Source: a bacterium | Lineage (GTDB): Bacteria; B130-G9 | Reading direction: 5' to 3' | NCBI GenBank assembly: GCA_035527515.1 | Contig: DATLAJ010000119.1 | Coordinates: forward strand, 1 to 15,221 | DNA length: 15,221 bases | In this document: positions 1 to 6,974 of the stretch, one piece after another | Position numbering within the stretch: position 1 is the first letter of the stretch | How the letters are laid out: every line of letters starts with the position of its first letter | Notes under the pieces: model-generated | Told to the model about the DNA's origin: nothing | Database searches by the model: none | Seen by the model: only the letters and a program-made list of their open reading frames with translations | Translations under genes and position numbers: made by a program

Positions 1-1782
1 AAATTGCTCATCAATCCGAGCATTCCGGAGATGGACGAGAGCGAGCTCAATCTGGTCTGCGTAGGGACCAAAGATGCGATCGTAATGGTTGAGGCCGCTG
101 CCTCGGGGCAGAACGAGTCGATTCTCGTTGATGCGCTTGAACTGGCTCGGGAGCCGATCAATGCGATTATTGAGTGCCAGCTTCAGCTTCAGGAGGCGGT
201 TGGCAAGCCCAAGCGCGAGTTCGACGACAGTATCTATCAGATTCCAGACGAGCTACAGGCCGAGGTCGAGGGCGCGGTCGCCGAAGAGCTTGACAGGCGA
301 ATCAGGATTAAGCCCAAGCTGGAGCGAGAGGCGGCGGTGAAGGAGCTTCGCGACACTCTTCTAGTCAAGTATGAGGAAGAGGATGACCAGACGAAGTTCC
401 TCGTTCGGGACGCCTTCGGGCAGCTCGAAAAGAAGTTCGTTCGGAGAATGGTCCTCGACGAGGGTGTTCGGGTTGACGGTCGGCAGCCGGATGAGATTCG
501 GCCCATTACTTGCGAGGTTGGGCTCCTGCCAAGGACTCATGGGTCGGCAGTCTTCACCAGGGGTGAGACGCAGGCACTTGCGGTCTTGACGCTGGGGACA
601 TCGGTGGACGAGCAGAAGATCGACGCGCTGGAGGGTGAGAGTTACAATCGATTTTTGCTTCATTACAATTTCCCGCCGTTTAGCGTGGGTGAGGCCTCAT
701 TTCTGAGGGGGCCTGGGAGGCGTGAGGTTGGCCATGGTGCTCTTGCGCTTAAGGCGATTAGCCCGGTCATACCTGATGAAACGGAGTTTCCTTACACACT
801 GCGAGTTGTCTCCGAGATACTGGAATCCAATGGCTCCAGTTCAATGGCTACTGTCTGCGCCGGGATGCTCGCCTTGATGGACGCTGGTGTCCCGACCAAA
901 GACGTCGTTAGCGGGATTGCGATGGGCCTCATCACCGATGGCGACAGGCATTGTGTGCTGTCCGATATCCTCGGCGTTGAGGACCATCTCGGCGATATGG
1001 ACTTCAAGGTAACTGGGACGAGAGATGGCGTAACTGCTCTTCAGCTTGACGTTAAAGCTGGCTCAATTGACACGGATATTCTCCGAGACGCCCTCGAGCA
1101 AGCTAAACGTGGCCGGCTTTATATTCTCGACAATATGCTGGAGGCGATCCCGGAGCCGAGGAAGGACCTCTCGCCCTATGCGCCCAGAATCATCTCGATA
1201 ATGATTAACAAGGATAAGATCAGGGACGTGATTGGCCCGGGCGGGAAGGTAATCAGGTCAATAGTAGAGGAGACGGGCGTCAAGATCGACGTTGATGATT
1301 CGGGAGAGGTGAGGATCGCCTCGACTAGTGAGGAGGCTTCGGCAAAGGCGCTGAAGATGATCGAGGAATTGACTGCGGAGGCCGAGGAGGGCAAGGTCTA
1401 TGTTGGCAAGGTCAAGCGAGTAGAGGCTTATGGTGCCTTCGTGGAGATACTTCCGGGCGTTGAGGGATTACTGCATATCTCTCAGATGGCAGACGAGCGC
1501 GTTGGCGAGGTTCGGGACATCATGAAGGAGGGCGACGAGGTTCAGGTAATCGTCTTGCCTTCCGACGAGAGGGGGCGCCTGCGCCTCAGCAGGAAAGCGG
1601 CGTTTGGCCGGCAACCTGGAGACGTCGTTCCTAAGGACGAGCTTCCACAGGAGACCCGAAAACCAGCCGAAGCTCGCAGACCATCATACGACAACCGCCG
1701 GCGCCGCGATGGAAGCAACGACAGGGGGGGGCGTCCCCCCGATCGGAGCAGGGGTGGTGGACAGCACAGGCGGGATAGATGA
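1..1782 (+). CDS. pnp: Polynucleotide phosphorylase, 5'-truncated by window edge
   Basis: 3'-to-5' phosphorolytic exoribonuclease that degrades mRNA and can add tails; a homotrimer acting in the cytoplasm with the RNA decay machinery. The frame is open at base 1, so about 150 N-terminal residues (most of the first RNase PH domain) lie outside; the family is about 700 residues and 593 are visible. Visible order, counting from the TTG at base 4: end of RNase PH domain 1 (to ~50), the all-helical linker domain (~70-145), catalytic RNase PH domain 2 (~155-385, with GPGRREVGHG, SNGSSSMAT and the DxxxxxDMDFKV acidic site), a KH domain (~396-455, GPGG loop at about 411-414), an S1 domain (~463-535), and a basic Arg/Gly/Asp-rich tail. 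All expected catalytic motifs in the visible part are intact. In many bacteria rpsO lies just upstream, which cannot be checked here. The tail coding sequence contains a G8-CGT-C6 stretch (1724-1740). Confidence 0.97.
   Translation, partial: KLLINPSIPEMDESELNLVCVGTKDAIVMVEAAASGQNESILVDALELAREPINAIIECQLQLQEAVGKPKREFDDSIYQIPDELQAEVEGAVAEELDRRIRIKPKLEREAAVKELRDTLLVKYEEEDDQTKFLVRDAFGQLEKKFVRRMVLDEGVRVDGRQPDEIRPITCEVGLLPRTHGSAVFTRGETQALAVLTLGTSVDEQKIDALEGESYNRFLLHYNFPPFSVGEASFLRGPGRREVGHGALALKAISPVIPDETEFPYTLRVVSEILESNGSSSMATVCAGMLALMDAGVPTKDVVSGIAMGLITDGDRHCVLSDILGVEDHLGDMDFKVTGTRDGVTALQLDVKAGSIDTDILRDALEQAKRGRLYILDNMLEAIPEPRKDLSPYAPRIISIMINKDKIRDVIGPGGKVIRSIVEETGVKIDVDDSGEVRIASTSEEASAKALKMIEELTAEAEEGKVYVGKVKRVEAYGAFVEILPGVEGLLHISQMADERVGEVRDIMKEGDEVQVIVLPSDERGRLRLSRKAAFGRQPGDVVPKDELPQETRKPAEARRPSYDNRRRRDGSNDRGGRPPDRSRGGGQHRRDR
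1724..1740 (+). repeat. G8 tract plus C6 inverted repeat in the pnp tail
   Basis: Eight G (1724-1731), CGT, then six C (1735-1740) can fold as a six-pair G-C stem with a four-base loop in the pnp mRNA, about 40 bases before the stop. No T-run follows, so it is not a standard terminator. Loss of one G would switch translation to a frame that stays open to a TAA at 1826-1828, next to the following gene's start; gain of one G would stop translation at 1776. A functional role is inference; tracts of this length are expected about once by chance in a window of this size and base composition. Confidence 0.5.
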
Positions 1783-1819
1783 TCGTGCGTTAAGGAGTCA
1801 ATATGGCATGAGAAGACCT

Positions 1820-1825
1820 AGGAGG
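1820..1825 (+). promoter_or_regulatory. Strong Shine-Dalgarno that decides the start of the small membrane protein gene
   Basis: A perfect AGGAGG sits 2 bases before an ATG at 1828 and 8 bases before an in-frame ATG at 1834. The second spacing is the usual one, so 1834 is the preferred start. Confidence 0.75.
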
Positions 1826-1833
1826 TAATGATC

Positions 1834-2244
1834 ATGAGACCGTATGGAGTTCCACAGTCGCAGAAATACCGGGAAAAGGCCACAGTTCGCAAGATCGTTT
1901 GGATTGTAATTCTCATTTTTGTCCTTTATTCTGCGTATGCCGTAGCTAAACCGCTTATGATTATGCTTCTCTTCAGTCACGAAACAGCCCAAATATGCAA
2001 TGATGAGACGCTCATGGACCGGAACCTGGACTTCGGTTCGCTGGTGTCCGAGATACAGACAAAAGCGACTGGCTGGGAGAATCAGGGACTGGCCTTGCAG
2101 ACGGACGGGATAGCTTGCCGTAGTGAGGGCGGTATCAACCATGTAGCGATTACCTATACCACACAGGGCAGCTGGTTGGGGATTCCCATGACATACGATT
2201 GGGAAAACAAATACATGTCCCAGCAAAAACGAACTGGCTACTAG
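1834..2244 (+). CDS. Small single-pass membrane protein of unknown function
   Basis: Predicted 136-residue protein that I do not recognise. A basic N-terminal segment (K11, R13, K15, R19, K20) precedes one strongly hydrophobic helix at about residues 21-47 (IVWIVILIFVLYSAYAV and onward). The C-terminal domain of about 90 residues is polar with alternating hydrophobic residues (HVAITYTTQGSW), suggesting beta strands, and has two cysteines (55 and 95) that could pair if the domain is outside the membrane. By the positive-inside rule the N-terminus would be cytoplasmic and the C-terminal domain periplasmic or extracellular. The helix could be a signal anchor; I see no clear cleavage site. It lies 51 bases after pnp with its own strong ribosome binding site. 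The layout loosely resembles small DUF4845-like or pilin-like anchored proteins, but I cannot assign a family. The coding call rests on the ribosome binding site and protein-like composition. Confidence 0.7.
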   Translation: MRPYGVPQSQKYREKATVRKIVWIVILIFVLYSAYAVAKPLMIMLLFSHETAQICNDETLMDRNLDFGSLVSEIQTKATGWENQGLALQTDGIACRSEGGINHVAITYTTQGSWLGIPMTYDWENKYMSQQKRTGY

Positions 2245-2284
2245 CGGCGAGCGGACATAGAACATCCCGACGCTAAGAGCCGCT
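2243..2284 (+). other. Nested GC hairpin just after the small membrane protein gene
   Basis: AGCGGC (2243-2248) pairs with GCCGCT (2279-2284), enclosing a second stem AGCG (2250-2253) with CGCT (2271-2274). It begins at the stop codon. No T-run follows, so an intrinsic terminator is doubtful; it may stabilise the 3' end of the mRNA or be chance. Confidence 0.3.
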
Positions 2285-2383
2285 GGTTGGAGGCCATGTC
2301 GTCGGCAATTGGTCGGTCAGGGCGGGCAAGAGCAGTATCCGAGGGCACAATGCTCGGGTCGTAACTTATCCGGGCTGGCCTGA

Positions 2384-3532
2384 ATGCAAAAGCGACCAAT
2401 GACCGTGATCGCACTTAATGCCCTTCAAGTCTCGAACCGGAGCGGAACTGGCTACTATAGCCAAAAGATCATCAAGTACGTGCCGTCTGTTCAGCCCCGA
2501 CTGCGCTATCTCATAATCCTGCCAGCTTCATTCCGGGCGAACCCACTCAGCCAGGAACTTGCTAGGATGCCCAACGTTCAGCTCAAGTTCGTCCGGGCGG
2601 CCAGCCTGGCTGCGCGGCTCCTCTTCGAACAGCTGATTCTACCCCGTCTTCTCGCAAAGGCCAGGGTTGACCTGCTCCACTCGCTTGCCTTCGTCGCGCC
2701 GCTTCACCTTCGCACCAAGAGCATCGTTACCGTGCACGACCTCACGTTCGAGCTGTTCCCCGAGACCATCACTGGCCTACGTCGGCTTTATCTCGGCAAG
2801 GCGACCAAGCTGTCAGCTCGCCTCGCTGATCGCGTCATAGCGGTCTCGGAGGCGGTCAGAACGGACCTCGTCAAGCATCTCTCGCTCGAGCCCAAAAGCG
2901 TTGTGGCGGTCTCGGAGGGCGGTCTCGAGGCGCGCGGCCTTAAGAGGGAAGTGAGAGCTCTCCAGCTCAAACAGCTGCTCGGCTGGAGTGAGCCGTACAT
3001 TCTGTTCATTGGCACGATGGAGCCGAGAAAAAACCTAAAGACGCTTTTGGCAGCATTTTCGGTGCTTCACACAAGGTTCAACAGCCGATGCAAGCTCGTG
3101 ATCGTGGGCCGTAAGGGCTGGCTGACAGCCGACATGCGACGTAGTCTTGCCAAGAGCGGCGTCGAGGATGATGTCGTGTTCACAGGGTTTCTGCCGGATG
3201 CTGTTGTCATCAGTCTAATGCAGGACGCAAGCATGTTCATCATGCCGTCGCTATACGAGGGGTTCGGACTACCACTCGTTACCGCGATGGCTTGCCAGAC
3301 GCCGATCGCCGCGTCGAGGGCTGGCTCGATACCGGAGGTGGTGGGCGACGCGGCAGTGCTGTTCGACCCCCTGAACGTTGAGGAGATGGCCGAGTCGATG
3401 CATCGCATCCTCACCTCGCCTGCCCTGGTCAAGAGGCTAGTTGAGGCCGGCGAGAGGCGCTGCGAGCGATTCAGTTGGGCAAGATGTGCCCTCGAGACGG
3501 TTGGCGTTTACGAGCAGGTGCTTTCAGCTTGA
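2384..3532 (+). CDS. Family 4 (GT-B) glycosyltransferase
   Basis: Likely transfers a sugar from a nucleotide-sugar donor to a cell-envelope or exopolysaccharide acceptor in the cytoplasm; donor and acceptor cannot be read from sequence. At 382 residues it has the usual GT4 length. The N-terminal Rossmann domain carries the acceptor-side motifs NRSGTGYYS (18-26) and VHDLTFELFPE (117-127). The C-terminal donor domain has GTMEPRKNLKTLL (210-222), GRKGW (242-246), VVFTGFLPD (264-272) and MPSLYEGFGLP (287-297), then AGSIPEVVGDAA (313-324). The canonical E-x7-E motif is incomplete: Glu292 is present but the second Glu is Thr300. The start is uncertain because neither ATG 2384 nor the in-frame ATG 2399 has a clear ribosome binding site. 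The gene stands alone, without other polysaccharide genes beside it. The family call is firm; the specific role is unknown. Confidence 0.92.
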   Translation: MQKRPMTVIALNALQVSNRSGTGYYSQKIIKYVPSVQPRLRYLIILPASFRANPLSQELARMPNVQLKFVRAASLAARLLFEQLILPRLLAKARVDLLHSLAFVAPLHLRTKSIVTVHDLTFELFPETITGLRRLYLGKATKLSARLADRVIAVSEAVRTDLVKHLSLEPKSVVAVSEGGLEARGLKREVRALQLKQLLGWSEPYILFIGTMEPRKNLKTLLAAFSVLHTRFNSRCKLVIVGRKGWLTADMRRSLAKSGVEDDVVFTGFLPDAVVISLMQDASMFIMPSLYEGFGLPLVTAMACQTPIAASRAGSIPEVVGDAAVLFDPLNVEEMAESMHRILTSPALVKRLVEAGERRCERFSWARCALETVGVYEQVLSA

Positions 3533-3586
3533 CGGTGAGGCCGCGTAGGCTGCATCCTTGTTGAGTATAAGTCGGGAGGGAATTGG

Positions 3587-3856
3587 ATGATCTTGGCGAA
3601 GGTAGTTGGCAACGTCGTGGCTACCCGGAAGGACGAAAAGCTCGTCGGCTCGAAGCTCCTAGTCGTTCAGCCAGTCGAGCCTGACGGGAAGCCCAGGGGC
3701 GGCCTGTTGATAGCGAGGGATACTGTCGGGGCGGGCTCTGGCGAGACCGTCATAGTTGTGCAAGGCTCATCAGCACGCATGGCCAGACAGAGCAAGAATA
3801 TGCCCGTGGACGCGGCGATAATCGCCATCGTCGATGAGGTCCAGAGGGACGGGTAG
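3587..3856 (+). CDS. EutN/CcmL family bacterial microcompartment vertex protein
   Basis: An 89-residue protein of the EutN/CcmL/CsoS4 family, which forms pentamers capping the vertices of polyhedral microcompartment shells. Diagnostic stretches are present in order: AKVVGNVVATRKDEKLVGSK (4-23), LLVVQPV (24-30), ARDTVGAGSGETVIVVQGSS (43-62), SARMAR (62-67) and MPVDAAIIAIVDEV (72-85). The length is typical of the family. The start is well supported by GGGAGGG at 3574-3580, six bases upstream of the ATG. No hexameric (BMC-H) or trimeric (BMC-T) shell gene, nor a signature cargo enzyme (aldehyde dehydrogenase, glycyl radical enzyme, ammonia lyase), lies in the window, so this is an isolated vertex gene here. 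The shell could be encoded elsewhere, or the protein may have a role without a shell. Family assignment is confident; a microcompartment in this organism is inferred. Confidence 0.93.
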   Translation: MILAKVVGNVVATRKDEKLVGSKLLVVQPVEPDGKPRGGLLIARDTVGAGSGETVIVVQGSSARMARQSKNMPVDAAIIAIVDEVQRDG

Positions 3857-3885
3857 CGGTTGTCAGGCTGACAAAAGGCCAAACA

Positions 3886-4407
3886 ATGCCAGCCCATCCC
3901 GTCGGTAACCGCGAGGGCGTCTGTCCTGAAGCGCCAGATTCGGAACGTGTGATGGATATGAAATGGGACAGTCCAGCTGTTATTGCGAAGGCCAAGTCTC
4001 CTCGAGCGCACGCCGCCGAGTCGCGGCTCGAGACACTATTCGCGGAGATGTCGCCCACGGGCCTTTGCATACCCAACTTCCCCAAGGTTAAGTCCTATCT
4101 GTTTCATCATCCCGACATGATCGATCTGGTTCAGCCGATCTGCAAGGCAGTGCTTGATCGCTTTCCCAAACCATCTCAAGTCGCGTTAGAGCTGTATCAA
4201 GACCCGGAGATTGAGGACCAATACTTGACGGTTTACGTTCGCCAGGAGCAATACGACGAGGATATCCTTGACGAGCTGCACGAGGTCTCGAACCACTTTG
4301 ACGATATTCTGTGCGACACTTCTGGCTGGCTACTCATAACCACTGATTTCCAAGACCCGCTCGCTGAGAAGCAATGCTTAGAGAAGGTGACAAATCTGGT
4401 TGGCTAG
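3886..4407 (+). CDS. Conserved-looking acidic protein of unknown function
   Basis: A 173-residue soluble protein with no signal peptide or membrane segment. I do not recognise the family. The first 22 residues look unlike the rest; from about residue 48 the chain is regular, with the stretches TGLCIPNFPKVKSYLFHHPD, then SQVALELYQDPEIEDQYLTV, YVRQEQYDEDILDELHEVS and GWLLITTDFQDP. The acidic middle and alternating strand/helix pattern suggest a small alpha/beta fold. Start choice: ATG 3886 has AAAGG seven bases upstream; in-frame alternatives are GTG 3949, ATG 3952 and ATG 4048, with weaker or no ribosome binding sites. The true protein may therefore be about 151 residues. It follows the vertex-protein gene by 29 bases, so the two could be cotranscribed, but nothing in the sequence shows a shared function. 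Confidence 0.75.
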   Translation: MPAHPVGNREGVCPEAPDSERVMDMKWDSPAVIAKAKSPRAHAAESRLETLFAEMSPTGLCIPNFPKVKSYLFHHPDMIDLVQPICKAVLDRFPKPSQVALELYQDPEIEDQYLTVYVRQEQYDEDILDELHEVSNHFDDILCDTSGWLLITTDFQDPLAEKQCLEKVTNLVG

Positions 4408-4424
4408 GCAATTGGTTGAGCCCA

Positions 4425-5411
4425 TCAGCTGGAGAACTTAGCCTTCTCCGCACCCTCCGTCCATAGAGCCCACTTGCCGCAGCGGCTCCCCACGTAAGCC
4501 ACTAGCTTTCCTTCGGCCACGAGCTTCACGATCTCGCAGTGGTTCTCACACCCGTCGCAGATGAACGTCTCACCTCGTCTCACCGAGGCGCTGGGATTGA
4601 ACCCCTTGAAACGTGAGCTGTCCCAGTTCCTCAGCCGTTGGGTCAACATCGCAACGCCGATCGCGCCCATCAGTGCGAAATGCTCGGGGACGATGACAGC
4701 ACAGCCGAGGCGCTCCCCAAATGCGCGGCGCATGCCAGCATTGGCCGCAACTCCGCCCAGAAACACGATCGGCGGGCACAGTTGGATGCCTCTTGCCACG
4801 TTGCTCAAATAGCTTGTGGCCAGCGCATCGCACAGGCCAGCGCATATCTCCTCCCTGCCGTAGCCCATCTGCTGCTTCGATATCATATCGGTCTCCGCGA
4901 AGACCGTGCAGCGGCCTGAAATCCGGGCGCGAGACGTCGCCTGGGCGGCGAGCCTCCCGAGCTCCGACACGGCAATGCCCATTCTCTCCGCTTGGTGGTC
5001 CAGAAAAGAGCCGGTCCCCGCAGCGCAAATCGTGTTCAGCCGAAAATCCGTAACGAGCCCCTTTTCGAGGACGATCAGCTTCGATTCTTGCCCGCCGATC
5101 TCGATGATCGTCCGTGCCTCGGGAACAGCCTCGAGCGTTGCAGTGGCATGGGCTGTGATCTCGTTCTTGATGACATCCGCACCGACAAGAGCCGCCGCAA
5201 GGTCCCTCCCGCTTCCCGTTGCCCCGACGCCGACAACGTCAGCTTTGTCTGGAAGCTGCTCGCCAACTTGCCGAAGCGAGGCCAGAACTGTCGCAATGGG
5301 ATCGCCGCGGCTGCGAAGATACGAATGCGCGAGAACGTTGTGCGCCTCGTCAATCGCGACGGCCTTGACGGTTATGGAGCCAGCATCAATGCCTAGATAG
5401 AGCCGACTCAT
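4425..5411 (-). CDS. BadF/BadG/BcrA/HgdC-type ATPase, 2-hydroxyacyl-CoA dehydratase activator-like
   Basis: ASKHA-fold ATPase of the family that drives ATP-dependent electron injection into 2-hydroxyacyl-CoA dehydratases and benzoyl-CoA reductases. The phosphate-1 loop is GIDAGSITVKAV (7-18); a second glycine-rich loop is GVGATGSGRD (61-70); IIEIGGQESK is at 102-111; LGGVAANAGMRRAF is at 218-231. The two cysteines that in HgdC hold the intersubunit [4Fe-4S] cluster are in place: Cys129 in NTICAAGTGSFLD and Cys168 in GRCTVFAETD. HgdC proteins are about 260 residues; this has 328, the extra C-terminal part carrying Cys285-x2-Cys288-x3-Cys292 and Cys311. That tail resembles the region after the ATPase domains in long fused CoA-activase proteins. 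No dehydratase (HgdA/HgdB) gene lies in the window. It is 15 bases downstream of the symporter, in the same direction, so probably cotranscribed. Its partner enzyme is unknown. Confidence 0.92.
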   Translation of the reverse strand: MSRLYLGIDAGSITVKAVAIDEAHNVLAHSYLRSRGDPIATVLASLRQVGEQLPDKADVVGVGATGSGRDLAAALVGADVIKNEITAHATATLEAVPEARTIIEIGGQESKLIVLEKGLVTDFRLNTICAAGTGSFLDHQAERMGIAVSELGRLAAQATSRARISGRCTVFAETDMISKQQMGYGREEICAGLCDALATSYLSNVARGIQLCPPIVFLGGVAANAGMRRAFGERLGCAVIVPEHFALMGAIGVAMLTQRLRNWDSSRFKGFNPSASVRRGETFICDGCENHCEIVKLVAEGKLVAYVGSRCGKWALWTEGAEKAKFSS

Positions 5412-5426
5412 GAGTCCGATTCGCCG

Positions 5427-6881
5427 CTAGGAAGCGGCAGGTTTCCTTCGCAGACTTGACTCAATCCAAACCACTATGGGCAGAACCAACAGCGAAACGA
5501 TCATGCCCGCGGAGGCGATCGTTGGCACCTGCTTCGTCGACTCGCTGAGAGCATACCAGATGAGCGTCGTCCCAAGTCCTGCAAAGGAGCTTATCATTGC
5601 GCTCAGTTTGGTTGCTCTCTTCCACAGAAGGCCATAGACAAACGGTGCAAGGAAAACCGCTGCGACAGCACCCCACGATATCGCCAGCATGGTAACGATT
5701 ACCACAGGCCTCGCGAGCGCCACGAGCACGGAGAGCAGAATGGCCACAAGGCACGCAACTCGCATCAAGAGCACGAGCTTTTTCTCGCTGGTATCCTTCC
5801 TGAAAAAGCCCTGGTAAAGGTCCTTCACGATTGACGAGCTCGAGACGAGGACGAGCGCAGCCAGCGTGGACATCGAGGCGGCAAACACGAGAAGCAGAAT
5901 GACAATGGCGAGCAGTTCTGGGACGAAGTCGCGTATCATCACGGGTAGGAGTTTATCAACGGCGACCTTCCCATTCGTAAAGAGCGCCGGATACTTGCTT
6001 TCCGAGATGAACACTCTCGTCAGCGCGCCGGAGTAGTATGCGCCGAACGTTACGACGAGGGCGAAGAGGGTGGCCACGGTCGTGCCTATCTTCACCGACC
6101 TTTCGTCCTTAATCCCGTAGAACTTCTGGACAAGCTGCGGCATTGCGAGGGGCGCGACTGAGGTCAGAAACACCAGAGCCATGATGGAGAGCCAGCCCGG
6201 GGGGCCCCAGACCGACGTTAAATCCGGGTTGATCGAGTTGAGCTTGGCCAAGATGCTCGAGAAGCCTCCAGCTCTTTGTGTGAACATCCCGATCATTATC
6301 AGGATGCCAGCAATCATGACTGTGCCCTGAAATATGTCCACAAGTGTTACCGCCTTGTAGCCACCCATGGTGAGATAGATCGCCGTCAAAACGGCCATGC
6401 CAAGCAAAACGTATTCGTAAGGCATGTTGAAGTTGATCTGGAACAGATAGCTTAGGCCCATATAAACAGACGCTGAATACGGAATCAGGAACACGAAGAT
6501 ACATATCGCGGAATAAGCCTTCAAAAACTTCGAGTCGTATCGCCAGTGCAGGTATTCGGGCATCGTGTGCAGGTCCATCTTCCGGCTGACGAGCATGATC
6601 CTCTTGCCAAGCAGCTTCCAGACGAGGAACGTCCCGATAACTGTGTTGCCCAGCGCTATCCAAAGCGCTGCCATTCCAAAGCCCCAGCCGACCTTGCCCG
6701 CAAACCCAATTATCAGCACCGCGCTGAAATATGCAGTCCCGTAGGTGAATGCAGTCAGCCAAGGTCCAACTGATCGATTGGCGAGAAAGAAGCCCCCGAA
6801 CGTCTTGGTGCGCTTCATTGACGTATAGCCGATGTATAGGATGGCAACAACGTAAGCAGCAAGGCACGCAACCTTGATCAT
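5427..6881 (-). CDS. Sodium:solute symporter (SSS family)
   Basis: A 484-residue integral inner-membrane protein expected to import an organic solute with Na+. I count about 13 hydrophobic helices, the standard SSS (LeuT-fold) topology, with the first at residues 3-19. The family signature is visible as TMGGYKAVTLVDIFQG in the middle of the chain, and the serine/threonine-rich AASMSTLAALVLVSSSSIVK corresponds to the helix contributing to the Na+ site. The short basic C-terminus (SSLRRKPAAS) is likely cytoplasmic. The family includes pantothenate, proline, sialic acid, acetate and other carriers, and the substrate cannot be told from sequence. The start is supported by AAGGAAGG on the minus strand (about 6890-6898), nine bases upstream. 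The activase gene follows after 15 bases, so the substrate might be an acid or amino acid fed into a CoA-ester pathway; that link is inference. Confidence 0.93.
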   Translation of the reverse strand: MIKVACLAAYVVAILYIGYTSMKRTKTFGGFFLANRSVGPWLTAFTYGTAYFSAVLIIGFAGKVGWGFGMAALWIALGNTVIGTFLVWKLLGKRIMLVSRKMDLHTMPEYLHWRYDSKFLKAYSAICIFVFLIPYSASVYMGLSYLFQINFNMPYEYVLLGMAVLTAIYLTMGGYKAVTLVDIFQGTVMIAGILIMIGMFTQRAGGFSSILAKLNSINPDLTSVWGPPGWLSIMALVFLTSVAPLAMPQLVQKFYGIKDERSVKIGTTVATLFALVVTFGAYYSGALTRVFISESKYPALFTNGKVAVDKLLPVMIRDFVPELLAIVILLLVFAASMSTLAALVLVSSSSIVKDLYQGFFRKDTSEKKLVLLMRVACLVAILLSVLVALARPVVIVTMLAISWGAVAAVFLAPFVYGLLWKRATKLSAMISSFAGLGTTLIWYALSESTKQVPTIASAGMIVSLLVLPIVVWIESSLRRKPAAS

Positions 6882-6925
6882 CAGTCAGACCCTTCCTTTC
6901 CAGGATTCATCATGGAGTGTAACCC

Positions 6926-6971
6926 AAAAACATTGGCTAGAAGATAGCAAACATGGTGAGATTAGCCAATG
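6926..6971 (-). terminator. Probable intrinsic terminator downstream of smpB
   Basis: On the minus strand, three bases after the smpB stop, CATTGGCTA (6971-6963) is followed after 23 bases by its perfect complement TAGCCAATG (6939-6931) and then TTTTT (6930-6926). A nine-pair stem plus a T-run fits a Rho-independent terminator; the long loop and modest GC content make it weaker than usual. It would separate the dgc-smpB unit from the symporter-activase unit. Confidence 0.6.
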
Positions 6972-6974
6972 CAC

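Noticed and set aside
1798-2265. A 155-residue minus-strand frame opposite the small membrane protein.
   Set aside because: The plus-strand gene has a perfect AGGAGG and a sensible topology; the minus-strand frame has no ribosome site that I can see.
6109-6867. A 252-residue frame on the same strand as the symporter, shifted.
   Set aside because: It lies wholly inside the symporter gene, whose own frame gives clear transmembrane helices and the family signature.
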